From assembly GCA_945877235.1 (NCBI GenBank), contig CAMCRF010000003.1:124001-188000 (forward strand): a stretch of 64,000 nt of DNA, read 5' to 3'. Under the pieces are notes generated by a model that made no database searches, was not told where the DNA came from, and saw only the letters and a list, made by a program, of their open reading frames with translations. This document shows, piece by piece, positions 38,589 to 48,767 of this stretch (its first letter is position 1; every line of letters begins with the position of its first letter). The position numbers and the translations under genes are program-made. The DNA comes from Bordetella parapertussis (GTDB taxonomy: Bacteria; Pseudomonadota; Gammaproteobacteria; Burkholderiales; Burkholderiaceae_A).

Positions 38589-39923
38589 ATGAAGACTCCC
38601 CGTAAAGGTCAAGGACGGGCGCGAGCGCTGCAAGGTCAGCGTCCGCCGGCTCGCTCGACCCACCGACTGGATCGGTTGGCCGACCTTATTGCCAGCACAG
38701 AGGGGTTTGGTCAGCCTGCAGATCGACTGCTCTCTGCGTACTTTCTTGCGAACCCCGCACTCGGCCCTCGGGAGCGTGGATTTCTCGCCGACGGGTTTTA
38801 TGCCGCCATTCGGCAATGGTCGGCAATCGATGCCCAGATCGAACCGACGCAAACACGCTGGCGTCGGTTTGCGCTGGTGAGTGCAGCGCTCTCGACCGGG
38901 CTCGATCGGATTGTGAGTGAGATGACCGAGGGAGAACGCGCGTGGCTCATCATTGCGCTTCATGGGGTTGAGCATGCAGAGCCCGTCCAGCTGCGCGCAA
39001 GCCTGCCGGACTGGATCTGGAGCCGATGGCTGGCGCAACTCGGGCCGGAAGAGGCGCGTGCTTGCGCCATCGAGAGTCTCTCGCCCGCACCCCTGGATCT
39101 GCGGGTGAACCTGTTGACTGCCCAGTCCGATGCCGTTGCAGCCGAGCTCAAGAGCGCAGGACTTGACGTGGAGTCGTTGGGCCTCCTTCCGGAGGCGCTT
39201 CGAGTCCAGGGCCGCCCGAGTCTCTCGCGAAGCCCATCCTTTTTGAGGGGCGACTTCGAGGTCCAGGATCTCGGGAGTCAGATCTTGGCGCGGTTGTGTG
39301 CGCCACGAAGAGGGGAGTTCGTGGTTGATTTCTGCGCGGGTGCTGGCGGTAAGACACTCGCGCTTGGCGCACTGATGCGCAATACGGGGCGCTTGTATGC
39401 CCTCGACACTTCCGCCCCCCGGCTCCTCAAGCTCAAGCCTCGTCTGGCGAGGAGCGGCCTCTCGAATGTCTGGCCCATTGCGATCAGTGGCCTCGGCGAT
39501 GAACGCTTGTTGCGGTTGGCGGGCAAGGCCGGGCTCGTGCTAGTGGACGCGCCGTGCACTGGGTTGGGAACCCTTCGCCGCAACCCAGACCTCAAATGGC
39601 GTCAGTCAGAGTCCACGCTGCACAGCCTCGTAGACCAGCAGGCTGCCATTCTTCGGGCGGCGGCCCGTTTGGTAGGACCCAAGGGGCGCCTGGTGTATGC
39701 CACCTGCAGCACGCTGCGGGAGGAAAACGAGGATCAAATTGCCCACTTTCTAGAGGCCCACCCGCAGTTTGAGCTGGAGCCGGTCGAACCGGTGCTCAGC
39801 CGAGCAAATATTGATTTGCCGCAAGCCTGGCGTCCCTATTCAGCGTCAGGTGCCCTCAGACTTTGGCCACATCGGACGCAAACCGATGGGTTCTTCGGGG
39901 TGATCTTGGTACGAAAGCCATGA
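38589..39923 (+). CDS. RsmB/NOP2-type RNA (cytosine-C5)-methyltransferase
   Basis: A 444-residue SAM-dependent methyltransferase. The N-terminal helical domain (about 1-180) is followed by the catalytic domain: VVDFCAGAGGKTLALGALM for SAM, DAPCTGLGTLRRNPDLKWR with the PC catalytic cysteine region and YATCSTLREEN with the second cysteine. Probably modifies 16S rRNA (RsmB-like), but the exact position is inferred only by family. The first 25 residues are basic. Downstream of purN by 11 bases, in the usual Burkholderiales order. Confidence 0.9.
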   Translation: MKTPRKGQGRARALQGQRPPARSTHRLDRLADLIASTEGFGQPADRLLSAYFLANPALGPRERGFLADGFYAAIRQWSAIDAQIEPTQTRWRRFALVSAALSTGLDRIVSEMTEGERAWLIIALHGVEHAEPVQLRASLPDWIWSRWLAQLGPEEARACAIESLSPAPLDLRVNLLTAQSDAVAAELKSAGLDVESLGLLPEALRVQGRPSLSRSPSFLRGDFEVQDLGSQILARLCAPRRGEFVVDFCAGAGGKTLALGALMRNTGRLYALDTSAPRLLKLKPRLARSGLSNVWPIAISGLGDERLLRLAGKAGLVLVDAPCTGLGTLRRNPDLKWRQSESTLHSLVDQQAAILRAAARLVGPKGRLVYATCSTLREENEDQIAHFLEAHPQFELEPVEPVLSRANIDLPQAWRPYSASGALRLWPHRTQTDGFFGVILVRKP

Positions 39924-39966
39924 ACCGTGGGACAATCCACCTAAATTATTCAGGGAGAACAAGCCT

Positions 39967-41067
39967 TTGGACACGTTGGCCATGATGGTATTTGACTGGT
40001 TTCGGGTTGGGATTACGGGTTGGGGATGGCTTGGGGTTGGGCTCTACACTCTGGCGGCAACTCACCTCACCATCATTGGTGTCACGGTTTACCTACATCG
40101 CTGTCAGGCTCACCGCGCGCTCACGCTGCACCCCCTGGTCTCGCATCCGCTGCGATTCTGGCTCTGGTTCACTACGGGCATGGTCACACGCCAGTGGGCC
40201 GCGATTCACCGCAAGCATCACGCCAAATGCGAGACCGAGGAGGACCCCCATTCTCCCCAAACACGGGGGCTGCCAGAGGTTATGTGGCGCGGGGCCGAGC
40301 TCTATCGTGTGGCCGCCAAGGATGCTGCCTTGGTCGATCGCTATGGCCACGGCTGCCCCGACGACTGGATCGAACGCAACCTCTACACCCGGCATTCGGC
40401 CCTTGGCGTAAGCCTTTGCCTCATTTTCAATCTGCTGCTGTTTGGTATTTTGGGTCTCGCAGTCTGGGCCATTCAGATGGCATGGATTCCCTTCTTCGCG
40501 GCTGGCGTTATCAATGGTGTGGGACATTTCTGGGGTTACCGGAACTTCAAAAGCCCGGACACTTCTCGGAATATCGTGCCTTGGGGGATCCTGATTGGCG
40601 GCGAAGAGCTCCACAACAATCACCACGCGAATGCGACATCCCCAAAGCTCTCGGCCCGCTGGTTTGAGTTCGATATTGGCTGGATGTACATCCGCACGTT
40701 GACCATGCTGGGTCTCGCTCAGCCTCGGCCGCTGCCGCTGGGTCTTCGCCCAAATCCGACCAAAATCCAAATCGACGCCGAAACGGTGCAGGCCGTGCTC
40801 AGTTCCAAGTACGAGCTTTTTGCCCGCCTCTCACGCGTGGTTGAGCGGGCACAGGGGGCAAGAATGCAAGAAGACCTCACGCGGCGTGCAGCCGAGCTGC
40901 GTCATGAGTTCGAGGCGATTTGGGCCGAACGCAGCCTCAGTGTGGAGCAGGCGGTTGCCGCGCTGCAGAGCTGGTGCAAGCAGGCTGAAGCCAGCGGCAT
41001 TCAAGGATTTGAAGCGTTTGCGCGGCTGGTCAGGTCGCTGACCGTGCGACCAAGCCAGGCCGTTTAA
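39967..41067 (+). CDS. Fatty acid (acyl-CoA delta-9 type) desaturase
   Basis: A 366-residue membrane di-iron desaturase. The three histidine boxes are HRCQAHR, HRKHHAKCE and HNNHHANAT. Hydrophobic segments lie at about 15-40, 45-70 and 130-180. The C-terminal 100 residues form a helical extension rich in Arg and Glu not needed for catalysis. TTG (39967) is used as start, with GGAGAA nine bases ahead; an ATG lies six codons later. It ends with a 4-base convergent overlap with mltD. Confidence 0.9.
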   Translation: MDTLAMMVFDWFRVGITGWGWLGVGLYTLAATHLTIIGVTVYLHRCQAHRALTLHPLVSHPLRFWLWFTTGMVTRQWAAIHRKHHAKCETEEDPHSPQTRGLPEVMWRGAELYRVAAKDAALVDRYGHGCPDDWIERNLYTRHSALGVSLCLIFNLLLFGILGLAVWAIQMAWIPFFAAGVINGVGHFWGYRNFKSPDTSRNIVPWGILIGGEELHNNHHANATSPKLSARWFEFDIGWMYIRTLTMLGLAQPRPLPLGLRPNPTKIQIDAETVQAVLSSKYELFARLSRVVERAQGARMQEDLTRRAAELRHEFEAIWAERSLSVEQAVAALQSWCKQAEASGIQGFEAFARLVRSLTVRPSQAV

Positions 41068-42593
41068 TTCGCGGCCTGTTGGGTCACTATCTTTCGCTGC
41101 GCGGGGCGAATCACAAGGCGCATACCCGCGCGAACTTCGCCCTCTAGCTTGTTGAGCCTGCGAAGCGTTGCAACGGACAAACCGAATCGTTTTGCGATTT
41201 TCTGCAGCGTGTCCTTCTTTTTGACCCGGTAGATTTTTGCGGGAATGGTCACCTGCTCGACGGTTTTCGCGCCCGCGAACCTTGCCAATTGGGATTCAAT
41301 GCGGTCGACGTGTAGTGAGCCATCGGCTGTTTTGACAGGCACGAGCAAGCTCGACCCCGGCATCAGTTGCGTTTGGGCGGACTTCAAGCTGTTGGCCTCA
41401 GCGAGGGCCTGAGGCGTTATGCCCCTTGCCGAGGCGAGCTTGGCCAGCGTGTCTCCCTTTTTGAGGGTGTAGGGCTGCCAGGAGACGAGCGGCCTGCCTT
41501 TTGCTGTGTGGATCTCCAGATTGCGAAGGTAGGTCTGTGCCGACTCGACCGGGAGAATGATGCGGCTCGTGCGGCTGACCGTAATCACGGGTCTGCGCAG
41601 GTGGGGGTTCAGGGACCTGAACTCGTCTACCGAGAGGCCAGCCAGCTTCGCTGCGAGGTCGCGGTCGATGCTCGTGGTCTTATCGATCGCGACAAAGTGA
41701 GGTCGATCCTCAATGACGGGGAGCGTGAGGCCGTACCGTGCAGGGTCTTTCACAATCTCGCGCAGGGCAATGAGTTGAGGCACGTAGCCCCGAGTCTCTT
41801 TGGGCATTTTGAGACTGAGGTAGTCGGTGCCGAGTCCTCTGGCCTGATTGCGCTTGATGGCGCGCGAGACCGAACCCTCTCCCCAGTTATAGGAAGCCAA
41901 CGCCAAAAACCAGTCGTTTCCCTGAAGGGCGTAAATTCTCTGCAGGTATTCCATGGCGGCTCGGGTGGACTCAATGACGTCCCGGCGCTCGTCTGTCCAC
42001 CAGTTCTGGCTGAGGTCGAAATTCCGCCCCGTTGATGGAATGAACTGCCAGAGGCCGGCCGCTTTTGCGTGCGAGGTGGCTTGTGGATTGAAAGCGGACT
42101 CTACGATGGGCAAGAGCGCGAGCTCCATGGGCAGGTTGCGCGCTTCAATTTCCTCCACGATGTGGTGGAGGTAGGGCCCGCCTCGTACGAAGACCCGATC
42201 GAAGTAATCGGGGCGCGAGGCAAATCGCTTGATGTAGGGCGCAATCACCGTCTCGGGGAGGTCTGGCATGGCAAACCCGTTGCGAATGCGGTCGAGTACA
42301 TCTCGGGGTCGCTTGACGTCTGCCGCAGCAGGGGTTGCGGCAGGGGGGGCGATCTGGGGCGCTGGCTGGGCAACTGCTTTTGGTGTGGCTGACGCCGGAG
42401 CAGCGATGAGACTCGATGCTTGCGCCGGCACTTGGCTGACTGCCGCGTTGGAGACCGGGGGTGCGGGGGGTACCGAGGGTGCTGAGGCGGTCGGCGCGGT
42501 GGCGCATCCGACCAATGAACCGAGCACCGACAAAGCGAGCATCAGGCCGGCGGCGCGTGTCCAGGTGGCTATTGGGGAGGGAAGTTGAATCAT
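41064..42593 (-). CDS. mltD: Membrane-bound lytic murein transglycosylase D-like lipoprotein with LysM domains
   Basis: A 509-residue exported protein. The signal peptide ends in a lipobox (GSLVGC at about 24-29). A low-complexity Ala/Pro linker runs to about 90. The SLT catalytic domain follows, with the catalytic Glu in LPIVESAFNPQATSHAKAAG and the motif GLWQFIPSTGR. Two C-terminal LysM domains (KKGDTLAKLASARG and VKKKDTLQKIAKRFG) bind peptidoglycan. gloB is upstream in the same direction, as in E. coli. Confidence 0.95.
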   Translation of the reverse strand: MIQLPSPIATWTRAAGLMLALSVLGSLVGCATAPTASAPSVPPAPPVSNAAVSQVPAQASSLIAAPASATPKAVAQPAPQIAPPAATPAAADVKRPRDVLDRIRNGFAMPDLPETVIAPYIKRFASRPDYFDRVFVRGGPYLHHIVEEIEARNLPMELALLPIVESAFNPQATSHAKAAGLWQFIPSTGRNFDLSQNWWTDERRDVIESTRAAMEYLQRIYALQGNDWFLALASYNWGEGSVSRAIKRNQARGLGTDYLSLKMPKETRGYVPQLIALREIVKDPARYGLTLPVIEDRPHFVAIDKTTSIDRDLAAKLAGLSVDEFRSLNPHLRRPVITVSRTSRIILPVESAQTYLRNLEIHTAKGRPLVSWQPYTLKKGDTLAKLASARGITPQALAEANSLKSAQTQLMPGSSLLVPVKTADGSLHVDRIESQLARFAGAKTVEQVTIPAKIYRVKKKDTLQKIAKRFGLSVATLRRLNKLEGEVRAGMRLVIRPAQRKIVTQQAAN

Positions 42594-42602
42594 CCTCGGA
42601 TT

Positions 42603-43382
42603 TTAGTTCGGATTGAGATCAAGGGGCGGCGCGCGGTAGACATCCTTTCGGAGTCTGAGCGCACGAAAGTCCTCGAGGGAGTCCGCACGCAGAAATGGAT
42701 TGCTGTGCCGCTCGAGTCCGATGGAGCTGGGGAGCGTTCGGCGCCCAGTCCTGCGCAAGGCAATCACATCCCGGAGCCGCTCGCGAATCGGCGCGTCGTC
42801 GGGGAAGGCATCGGCGGCGAATTGAAGGTTGGATAGGGTGTACTCGTGGGCACAGTAAATCTCGGTCTCGTCCGGGAGCGATTGCAGAAGGCGCAACGAC
42901 GCGTACAACTGCTCGGCCGTGCCACCCAGCAGGCGACCACATCCGCCTGAGAAGAGGGTGTCCCCAGAGAATAGGAGTGGAGGTGAGTCGTCAACACAAT
43001 ACGCAACATGATCGAGCGTGTGGCCAGGCACCGCCAGGGTCTTGGCCAGTTGCCCTTGCGGACCGACCCGCACACTTTGGCCTGGCGCGACTGGATGGTT
43101 CACGCCCAGGCTCTGGCATGCATATGGTCCGAAGACCGGGATGACCGAGAGCGGGTCTTGCTCTGGTGCGCGCGGCGCGTCGGCCTGCAACTGCTCCAGG
43201 CCGCCCACATGGTCTTGGTGATGATGCGTGATCAGCACGCCCTCTAGCCAGGCCTTATGATCCGCAAGGTACTGAAGAACGGGCTCCGCATCGCCCGGGT
43301 CGACAACGAACCGTCCACCCTCGGGACCTTGGAAGGCCCAGATGATATTGTCTGTAAAGGCGTCAATTGCGTCGATCTTCAT
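42603..43382 (-). CDS. gloB: Hydroxyacylglutathione hydrolase (glyoxalase II)
   Basis: A 259-residue metallo-beta-lactamase-fold enzyme that releases D-lactate from S-lactoylglutathione. The metal motif THHHQDH (residues about 52-58) is intact, as are VPGHTLDH, FSGDTLFSGGCG and the C-terminal NPFLR for glutathione binding. Starts after a GAGGG site, 10 bases before mltD. Divergent from the methyltransferase by 17 bases. Confidence 0.97.
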   Translation of the reverse strand: MKIDAIDAFTDNIIWAFQGPEGGRFVVDPGDAEPVLQYLADHKAWLEGVLITHHHQDHVGGLEQLQADAPRAPEQDPLSVIPVFGPYACQSLGVNHPVAPGQSVRVGPQGQLAKTLAVPGHTLDHVAYCVDDSPPLLFSGDTLFSGGCGRLLGGTAEQLYASLRLLQSLPDETEIYCAHEYTLSNLQFAADAFPDDAPIRERLRDVIALRRTGRRTLPSSIGLERHSNPFLRADSLEDFRALRLRKDVYRAPPLDLNPN

Positions 43383-43399
43383 GTGGTTCCCTCTTGTTT

Positions 43400-44167
43400 A
43401 TGGCTAGGCACTCTCGACCCAACCCCTATGATGCATGGCCTCGATGGCTCTCGTCACCGAGCGGGGCTGGGCTTGCCCACCTCACCCAGGCTTGGCTTAA
43501 CCAGCGCTTATCCGATCAGTTCGGATACCAGGCCCTCGAAATCGGCCCTGGTGGCCTCCATGCACTCGCCGAGAACCGGATCGCCGCGCGCAGCCGCCTG
43601 AGCTTCTATGCCCCAACCCTCGGGCAGTTACAAGACATGCCGGAACTTGTTTGTACGCCAGAGGCTCTGCCGCTCGAGTCTGACTCCGTCGATCTGCTGG
43701 TGCTCCTATTCGCGCTTGAACTGGTGGATGATCCACACGCGCTGTTGCGAGAGGTCGAGCGCGTGCTCATTCCAGAGGGGCAGGTTGTGATCGTGGGCTT
43801 GAACCCTCACAGTCTCTGGGCCCTGCATCGACCAGTCAGCCCGGTATTTTTTCCTCCCATTCAAGGTCACTGGCTCCCTTACCGACGCCTTCGGGATTGG
43901 TGTCAGTTGTTGGGACTCGAGGTGAATCAGGGCGCCTTTGGGCTCTATCGCCCGGTGTGCGAAGGGGAGTCTGCCTGGAATCGCTTGGCCTGGATGGAGC
44001 TTGCAGGTGCGCGCTGGTGGCCGGCATTCGGTGGGGTCTACTGGCTCGGCGCAACCAAGCGTCGCACGGGCATGCGGCTGATCCGCGCTGACTGGAAGCG
44101 AGAGCGCACTGCCGGAGCGCGGGCGCAGACGGTCACAAGCGCCAAGGCGCGATCCGAGCCGACCTGA
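43400..44167 (+). CDS. Class I SAM-dependent methyltransferase (YafS-like)
   Basis: A 255-residue protein. The SAM site is [11 protein letters not shown], and the region [49 protein letters not shown] matches the methyltransferase type 11 fold (abbreviated: catalytic loop [11 protein letters not shown]). It stands between gloB and rnhA, exactly where E. coli has yafS. Substrate unknown. The start at 43400 lacks a clear ribosome site. It begins a plus-strand run of eight genes to 51130. Confidence 0.87.
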   Translation: MARHSRPNPYDAWPRWLSSPSGAGLAHLTQAWLNQRLSDQFGYQALEIGPGGLHALAENRIAARSRLSFYAPTLGQLQDMPELVCTPEALPLESDSVDLLVLLFALELVDDPHALLREVERVLIPEGQVVIVGLNPHSLWALHRPVSPVFFPPIQGHWLPYRRLRDWCQLLGLEVNQGAFGLYRPVCEGESAWNRLAWMELAGARWWPAFGGVYWLGATKRRTGMRLIRADWKRERTAGARAQTVTSAKARSEPT

Positions 44168-44169
44168 CG

Positions 44170-44613
44170 ATGGAAGTCCATCTTTTTACCGATGGGGCCT
44201 GCAAAGGAAACCCTGGGCCCGGAGGCTGGGGGGCGCTATTGCGATTCGGTTCAACCGAGCGAGAGCTCTGCGGTGGGGAAACCCTCACCACAAACAATCG
44301 TATGGAGCTCACGGCCGTGATCGAGGGGCTCAACGCACTCACACGCCCGTGTGAGGTCTGCATCGTGACCGATTCTCAATATGTGAAGAACGGTGTGGAA
44401 CAATGGATGAGTGGCTGGAAGCGTAAGGGATGGAAGACGGCCGCTGGAAAGCCCGTTGCGAATCAAGATCTCTGGCAGGCGCTAGACTCAGCCCTCGGCC
44501 CCCATACCGTGAGATGGTCGTGGGTGAAGGGGCATGCGGGTCACCCCGAGAACGAGCGCGCGGATGAACTTGCCAATCGTGGAGTTCTCAAATTGAAAGG
44601 ACTGGAGCAGTGA
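44170..44613 (+). CDS. rnhA: Ribonuclease HI
   Basis: A 147-residue enzyme that cuts RNA in RNA-DNA hybrids. The four acidic residues lie in [35 protein letters not shown] and [12 protein letters not shown]. Separated by two bases from the methyltransferase. Its stop overlaps the GTG start of the efflux adaptor (GTGA). In most proteobacteria dnaQ is next to rnhA; here two efflux genes are in between. Confidence 0.98.
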   Translation: MEVHLFTDGACKGNPGPGGWGALLRFGSTERELCGGETLTTNNRMELTAVIEGLNALTRPCEVCIVTDSQYVKNGVEQWMSGWKRKGWKTAAGKPVANQDLWQALDSALGPHTVRWSWVKGHAGHPENERADELANRGVLKLKGLEQ

Positions 44614-45680
44614 GCAGAATACGGTGGGTATTGCTGGGCGTGATCTTGCTTGCAGGCGGAGCCTGGTGGTTTCTGAAGCCCGGGTCAACGGGTGTGCAGG
44701 CACCTGCCACTGGGGCTGCTGGCGGCGGACGCCCTGCACCAGCGGTCGAGGTGCGGCCCGTGCAGCGAAGAGACCTTCAAGACGAACTCGTCGCGACGGG
44801 AGAGTTCCGCGCAGTGGAGAGTGTTCTGATCCGGCCTGAGGTTGCTGGACGTGTGGCACGCATTCATTTTGAGGATGGCGCTCGCGTAAAGGCCGGGGAC
44901 CTGCTCGTCTCACTGGATGATGCGCTGATTCAGGCAGAGCTCTCCCAGTCAGAGGCTGAGGCTCGGCTTGCTGACTCTAATCGTCAGCGTGCGGAGGATC
45001 TTTTCGCTCAACGGTTTATCAGTTCGCGCGCATTGGATGAGGCGCGCGCCAATGCATCCATCGCCGCAGCGCGACGAGATCTGGCTAAGGCCCGCCTTGC
45101 GCGCACGCAGATTCGCGCACCATTCAGCGGCCAGGTGGGGCTTCGTCAGGTGAGCCTTGGTGGTTACGTGAAGGAGGGTGAGGCACTAGTCTCGCTTGAG
45201 GACTCCGATCAACTCTATTTCGATTTCCGAGTGCCAGAGCGCTATGCGCATCTGGTTCAATTAAAGCAGATGGTTCGCGTGGAGGCCGATGCCCTGGATG
45301 CCCCCATCGCGGCTCGGGTGTCTGCCATCGATGCACGGGTGGAGGCAGACGGGCGGTTTCTTCAGATTCGATGTCGGGTGCAGAACCCCGACCAACGCTT
45401 GCGTTCTGGGGTTTTTGGCCGTGCAAAGCTGACCGTGGATGCAAGAAAGGCTGCGTTGGTGGTCTCAGAGGAAGCGCTGGTTGGTGAGAAATCAGGCTAT
45501 TTCGTATGGAAGGTCCAGGACGGAAAAGCCGTGAAAGTGTCCGTTCAGGTGGGGCTGCGTCTTGAGCGTGACGTGGAGGTGAGGGGGGCTCTCGCGGAGG
45601 GTGACCCGGTGGTGATTGCGGGGCAGCTCAAGATCCGTAGCTCGGGGCAGCCGGTGCGGATTCAGGCGCAAAAGGGTTAA
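44610..45680 (+). CDS. RND efflux transporter periplasmic adaptor (MFP) subunit
   Basis: A 356-residue HlyD/AcrA family protein. The N-terminus has one membrane anchor ([17 protein letters not shown]). The lipoyl halves [20 protein letters not shown] and [23 protein letters not shown] frame a short helical hairpin (residues about 90-140), and the beta barrel follows. It connects the inner-membrane pump at 45687 to an outer-membrane channel that is not encoded nearby. GTG start coupled to rnhA. Confidence 0.92.
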   Translation: MSRIRWVLLGVILLAGGAWWFLKPGSTGVQAPATGAAGGGRPAPAVEVRPVQRRDLQDELVATGEFRAVESVLIRPEVAGRVARIHFEDGARVKAGDLLVSLDDALIQAELSQSEAEARLADSNRQRAEDLFAQRFISSRALDEARANASIAAARRDLAKARLARTQIRAPFSGQVGLRQVSLGGYVKEGEALVSLEDSDQLYFDFRVPERYAHLVQLKQMVRVEADALDAPIAARVSAIDARVEADGRFLQIRCRVQNPDQRLRSGVFGRAKLTVDARKAALVVSEEALVGEKSGYFVWKVQDGKAVKVSVQVGLRLERDVEVRGALAEGDPVVIAGQLKIRSSGQPVRIQAQKG

Positions 45681-45686
45681 GGTCGC

Positions 45687-48600
45687 ATGAAGCTCTCCGA
45701 GATCTGTATTCAGAGGCCAGTCTTTGCAACGGTGCTCTCGCTGATCATTACCCTCGTGGGGGCGGTGAGCTTGACCAAACTGTCCATCCGAGAGTATCCA
45801 AAGATTGACGAGCCATCCGTTACAGTCGAGACAGAATATCGAGGCGCTTCGCCCGAGATCATCGAATCCCAAATCACCAAGCCGCTGGAGGACTCCATTG
45901 CCGGCATTGAGGGTATTGAGGTCCTCACTTCGGTGTCGCGCACGGGGCGCTCATCGATTACGGCGCGATTCAACCTCTCGCGCGATCCCGACAGTGCAGC
46001 CTCCGATGTTCGCGATCGGGTCTCTCGCGTTCGGTCCCGCCTACCTGATGGTGCAGACGATTCGCGTATTTCAAAAGTAGAGGCCGATGCGCAGCCTGTC
46101 CTTTGGCTCACACTGAACAGTGAGACCCTAGACCTGATGGAGCTGTCTGAATTGGCCAACCTTTTGGTCAAACCACGGCTTCAGACACTTCCTGGTGTTG
46201 CTGATATTCGAATTTTTGGTGAACGGCGCCAGGCCATGCGCATTTGGCTCGATGCTCAGAAGCTCACGAGCTTTGGTCTGACGGTGCAAGATGTTGAAAA
46301 TGCGCTGCGTAGGCAGAACGTCGAGATTCCTGCGGGCAGCATTGAGACACCCGGCCGGGAGCTCTCTGTCATGGCCCCGACGGACCTTCAGCTTCCGGAG
46401 GAGTTTGGCAGCATTGTGCTGCGCTCACCCCGAGGCAGTGCAGCCTTTGTGCGCATTCGCGATGTTGCACGCGTAGAAATCGCCCCCGAAACCGAAGACC
46501 GTGTCGCCCGCTACAAGGGGCGAAACAGTGTTGCACTCGGCGTCATCAAACAGGCGACGGCCAACCCGCTCACTATTGCGGAAGGGGTGCGGGCAGCCCT
46601 TCCCGTCATTCTGACTGACCTCCCCCAAGGAGCAGGCCTCGATGTCGCCAATGACAACTCGGTGTTTATTGATCGCTCCATCCGGGCGGTCGCATTCACC
46701 ATCGCAGAAGCGGCGCTGCTGGTGGCTCTGGTTGTGTTTATCTTCCTCAAGGATGTGCGAGCGGCAATCATCCCGATTATCACCATCCCGGTCTCATTAA
46801 TCACAACCTTTGCGCTTTTGCACCTCTTTGGCTTCTCCGTAAATACGCTCACGCTTCTGGCCATGGTGCTTGCGATTGGAGTGGTAGTAGACGATGCGAT
46901 TGTGGTGCTTGAAAACATTGCGCGCCACGTTGAAGACGGCATGAAGCCCATTGAGGCTGCATTTCAGGGCATGCGAGAGATCAGCTTCGCGGTTGTTGCC
47001 ATGACACTCACCCTGGCCTCGGTCTTCGCACCCATGGCATTCTCATCCGGACGCACCGGCCGGCTCTTCGTAGAGTTTGCGTTGACACTCTCAGGTGCGG
47101 TGATTGTGTCCGGTTTCGTGGCCCTCACGCTCTCGCCCATGATGTGCTCTCGCTTTCTGCGCCCACACGTTGCTGACCCCCAGCCCAAGGGCTGGCTGCG
47201 GCGTTTGGGCTTGGCATTCGATCGCGCTTTCGATCGGCTCAGTCAAGGCTATTCGCGCGTGCTCGAGAGGCTCTTGGGACGCATTGTCTGGATTGGGTTG
47301 GCAGCCCTCGCTATTGCAGCACTCGGTGGGTGGCTTGCCAGTTCGATTAAGAAGGAGCTCTCACCCGTGGAAGACCGCGGACTGCTCTTTACCGTGATGA
47401 GTGCCCCGCAGGGCAGCTCAATTGAGTACACCGCGCGTTATGCCCTGCAGCTCGAGGATATCTTTTCAAAGGTACCCGAGACTGATCGCTTCTTGGTGAT
47501 TGCCGGAACGCCAACCCCAGACAAGGGCATCTCTTTCTATCGCCCGGTTCCGTGGGAGCAACGCGATCGGTCTACGGTCGATCTGCAGCGGGAGTTGCAG
47601 CCCAAGGTCATGGGGATTCCCGGCATTAACGCCTTTGTAAATACACCTCCGTCCTTCGGTCAGAGCCCCCGAAGTCGACCAATTCAGGTCGTGGTTTTGT
47701 CTTCGGCTCCCATGGATCAGTTGGCTGCCGTGAGTGAGGCCATTGCTGCGGAGCTCTCCAAGAGTCCCATGCTTCAGGGCGTTGAGACCGACTTGCAGAT
47801 CACGAAGCCGGAGCTCCGATTGGAAATCGATCGAGAGCGAGCAGCAGAACTTGGGGTCGAGGTGGATGCGATTGGTCGGACACTTGAGAGCTTGCTTGGA
47901 GGCCGACAGGTAACGCGATTCAAGAAAGGCAATGAGCAATACGATGTGTTGGTCCAGCTTTCGCCTCAGGGTCGAAGCACCCCCGACACCATTCGTGCCA
48001 TGACGGTGCGTGGTCGAGATGGGCAGTTGGTGCCGCTCTCAAGCCTCATTGAAATGCGTGAGACCGTGGCCCCCCGCGAACTGAATCATTTCCTTCAGCA
48101 ACGGGCGGTCACAATCTCTGCGAATCTGGCCCCGGGGGTGGCCCTGGGAGATGCGCTTACCGTTGTTGAGTCGACTGCACGTCAGACCATGCCCGAGAAT
48201 TTCCAGTTGGACTACGATGGGCAGACCAGAGAGTATCGAGATTCGCAAGACGCGATTTATTTTGTGTTCGTCCTTGCGCTGCTTTTCATCTACCTTGTTC
48301 TGGCGGCTCAATTCGAGAGCTTCCTCCATCCTCTGGTGATTCTGGTCACTGTGCCCTTGGCCATGACGGGGGCGCTTCTGACGATTCTTGGCACTGGCGG
48401 CTCGCTGAATGTCTATTCTCAGATTGGCCTGATTGCACTCATCGGACTCATCACGAAGAACGGCATTCTGATTGTGGAATTTGCCAATCAGCTACGCGCC
48501 GAAGGCATGGGCATACACGAGGCCACGCTCAAGGCGACGGCCTTGCGCTTTCGCCCTATTCTGATGACCAGCATCGCAACGGTGTGTGGTGCATTGCCGC

Positions 48601-48767
48601 TGGCACTGGCGTCGGGTGCAGGATCCGAGAGCCGCCAGGAGATTGGCTGGGTCATTGTTGGCGGAATGTCACTGGGCACGCTGCTGACGCTCTTTATTCT
48701 TCCCACCGTTTACGCCTGGGCTTCAACATGCGCCTTGTCATACTCGACACGGAAACGACCGGTTTAA
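45687..48767 (+). CDS. RND family multidrug efflux permease
   Basis: A 1026-residue proton-driven exporter of the AcrB/MexF type. Twelve membrane segments, the start MKLSEICIQRPVFATVLSLI, and the TM4 proton relay VVVDDAIVVLENI are visible, with periplasmic loops 1 and 2 (the latter with RELNHFLQQRAVTISANLA). The periplasmic PIDEPSVTVE-like stretch (KIDEPSVTVETEYRGASPE) is typical. Its last 40 bases overlap the start of dnaQ. Substrate cannot be told. No TolC homolog or local regulator is present. Confidence 0.94.
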   Translation: MKLSEICIQRPVFATVLSLIITLVGAVSLTKLSIREYPKIDEPSVTVETEYRGASPEIIESQITKPLEDSIAGIEGIEVLTSVSRTGRSSITARFNLSRDPDSAASDVRDRVSRVRSRLPDGADDSRISKVEADAQPVLWLTLNSETLDLMELSELANLLVKPRLQTLPGVADIRIFGERRQAMRIWLDAQKLTSFGLTVQDVENALRRQNVEIPAGSIETPGRELSVMAPTDLQLPEEFGSIVLRSPRGSAAFVRIRDVARVEIAPETEDRVARYKGRNSVALGVIKQATANPLTIAEGVRAALPVILTDLPQGAGLDVANDNSVFIDRSIRAVAFTIAEAALLVALVVFIFLKDVRAAIIPIITIPVSLITTFALLHLFGFSVNTLTLLAMVLAIGVVVDDAIVVLENIARHVEDGMKPIEAAFQGMREISFAVVAMTLTLASVFAPMAFSSGRTGRLFVEFALTLSGAVIVSGFVALTLSPMMCSRFLRPHVADPQPKGWLRRLGLAFDRAFDRLSQGYSRVLERLLGRIVWIGLAALAIAALGGWLASSIKKELSPVEDRGLLFTVMSAPQGSSIEYTARYALQLEDIFSKVPETDRFLVIAGTPTPDKGISFYRPVPWEQRDRSTVDLQRELQPKVMGIPGINAFVNTPPSFGQSPRSRPIQVVVLSSAPMDQLAAVSEAIAAELSKSPMLQGVETDLQITKPELRLEIDRERAAELGVEVDAIGRTLESLLGGRQVTRFKKGNEQYDVLVQLSPQGRSTPDTIRAMTVRGRDGQLVPLSSLIEMRETVAPRELNHFLQQRAVTISANLAPGVALGDALTVVESTARQTMPENFQLDYDGQTREYRDSQDAIYFVFVLALLFIYLVLAAQFESFLHPLVILVTVPLAMTGALLTILGTGGSLNVYSQIGLIALIGLITKNGILIVEFANQLRAEGMGIHEATLKATALRFRPILMTSIATVCGALPLALASGAGSESRQEIGWVIVGGMSLGTLLTLFILPTVYAWASTCALSYSTRKRPV

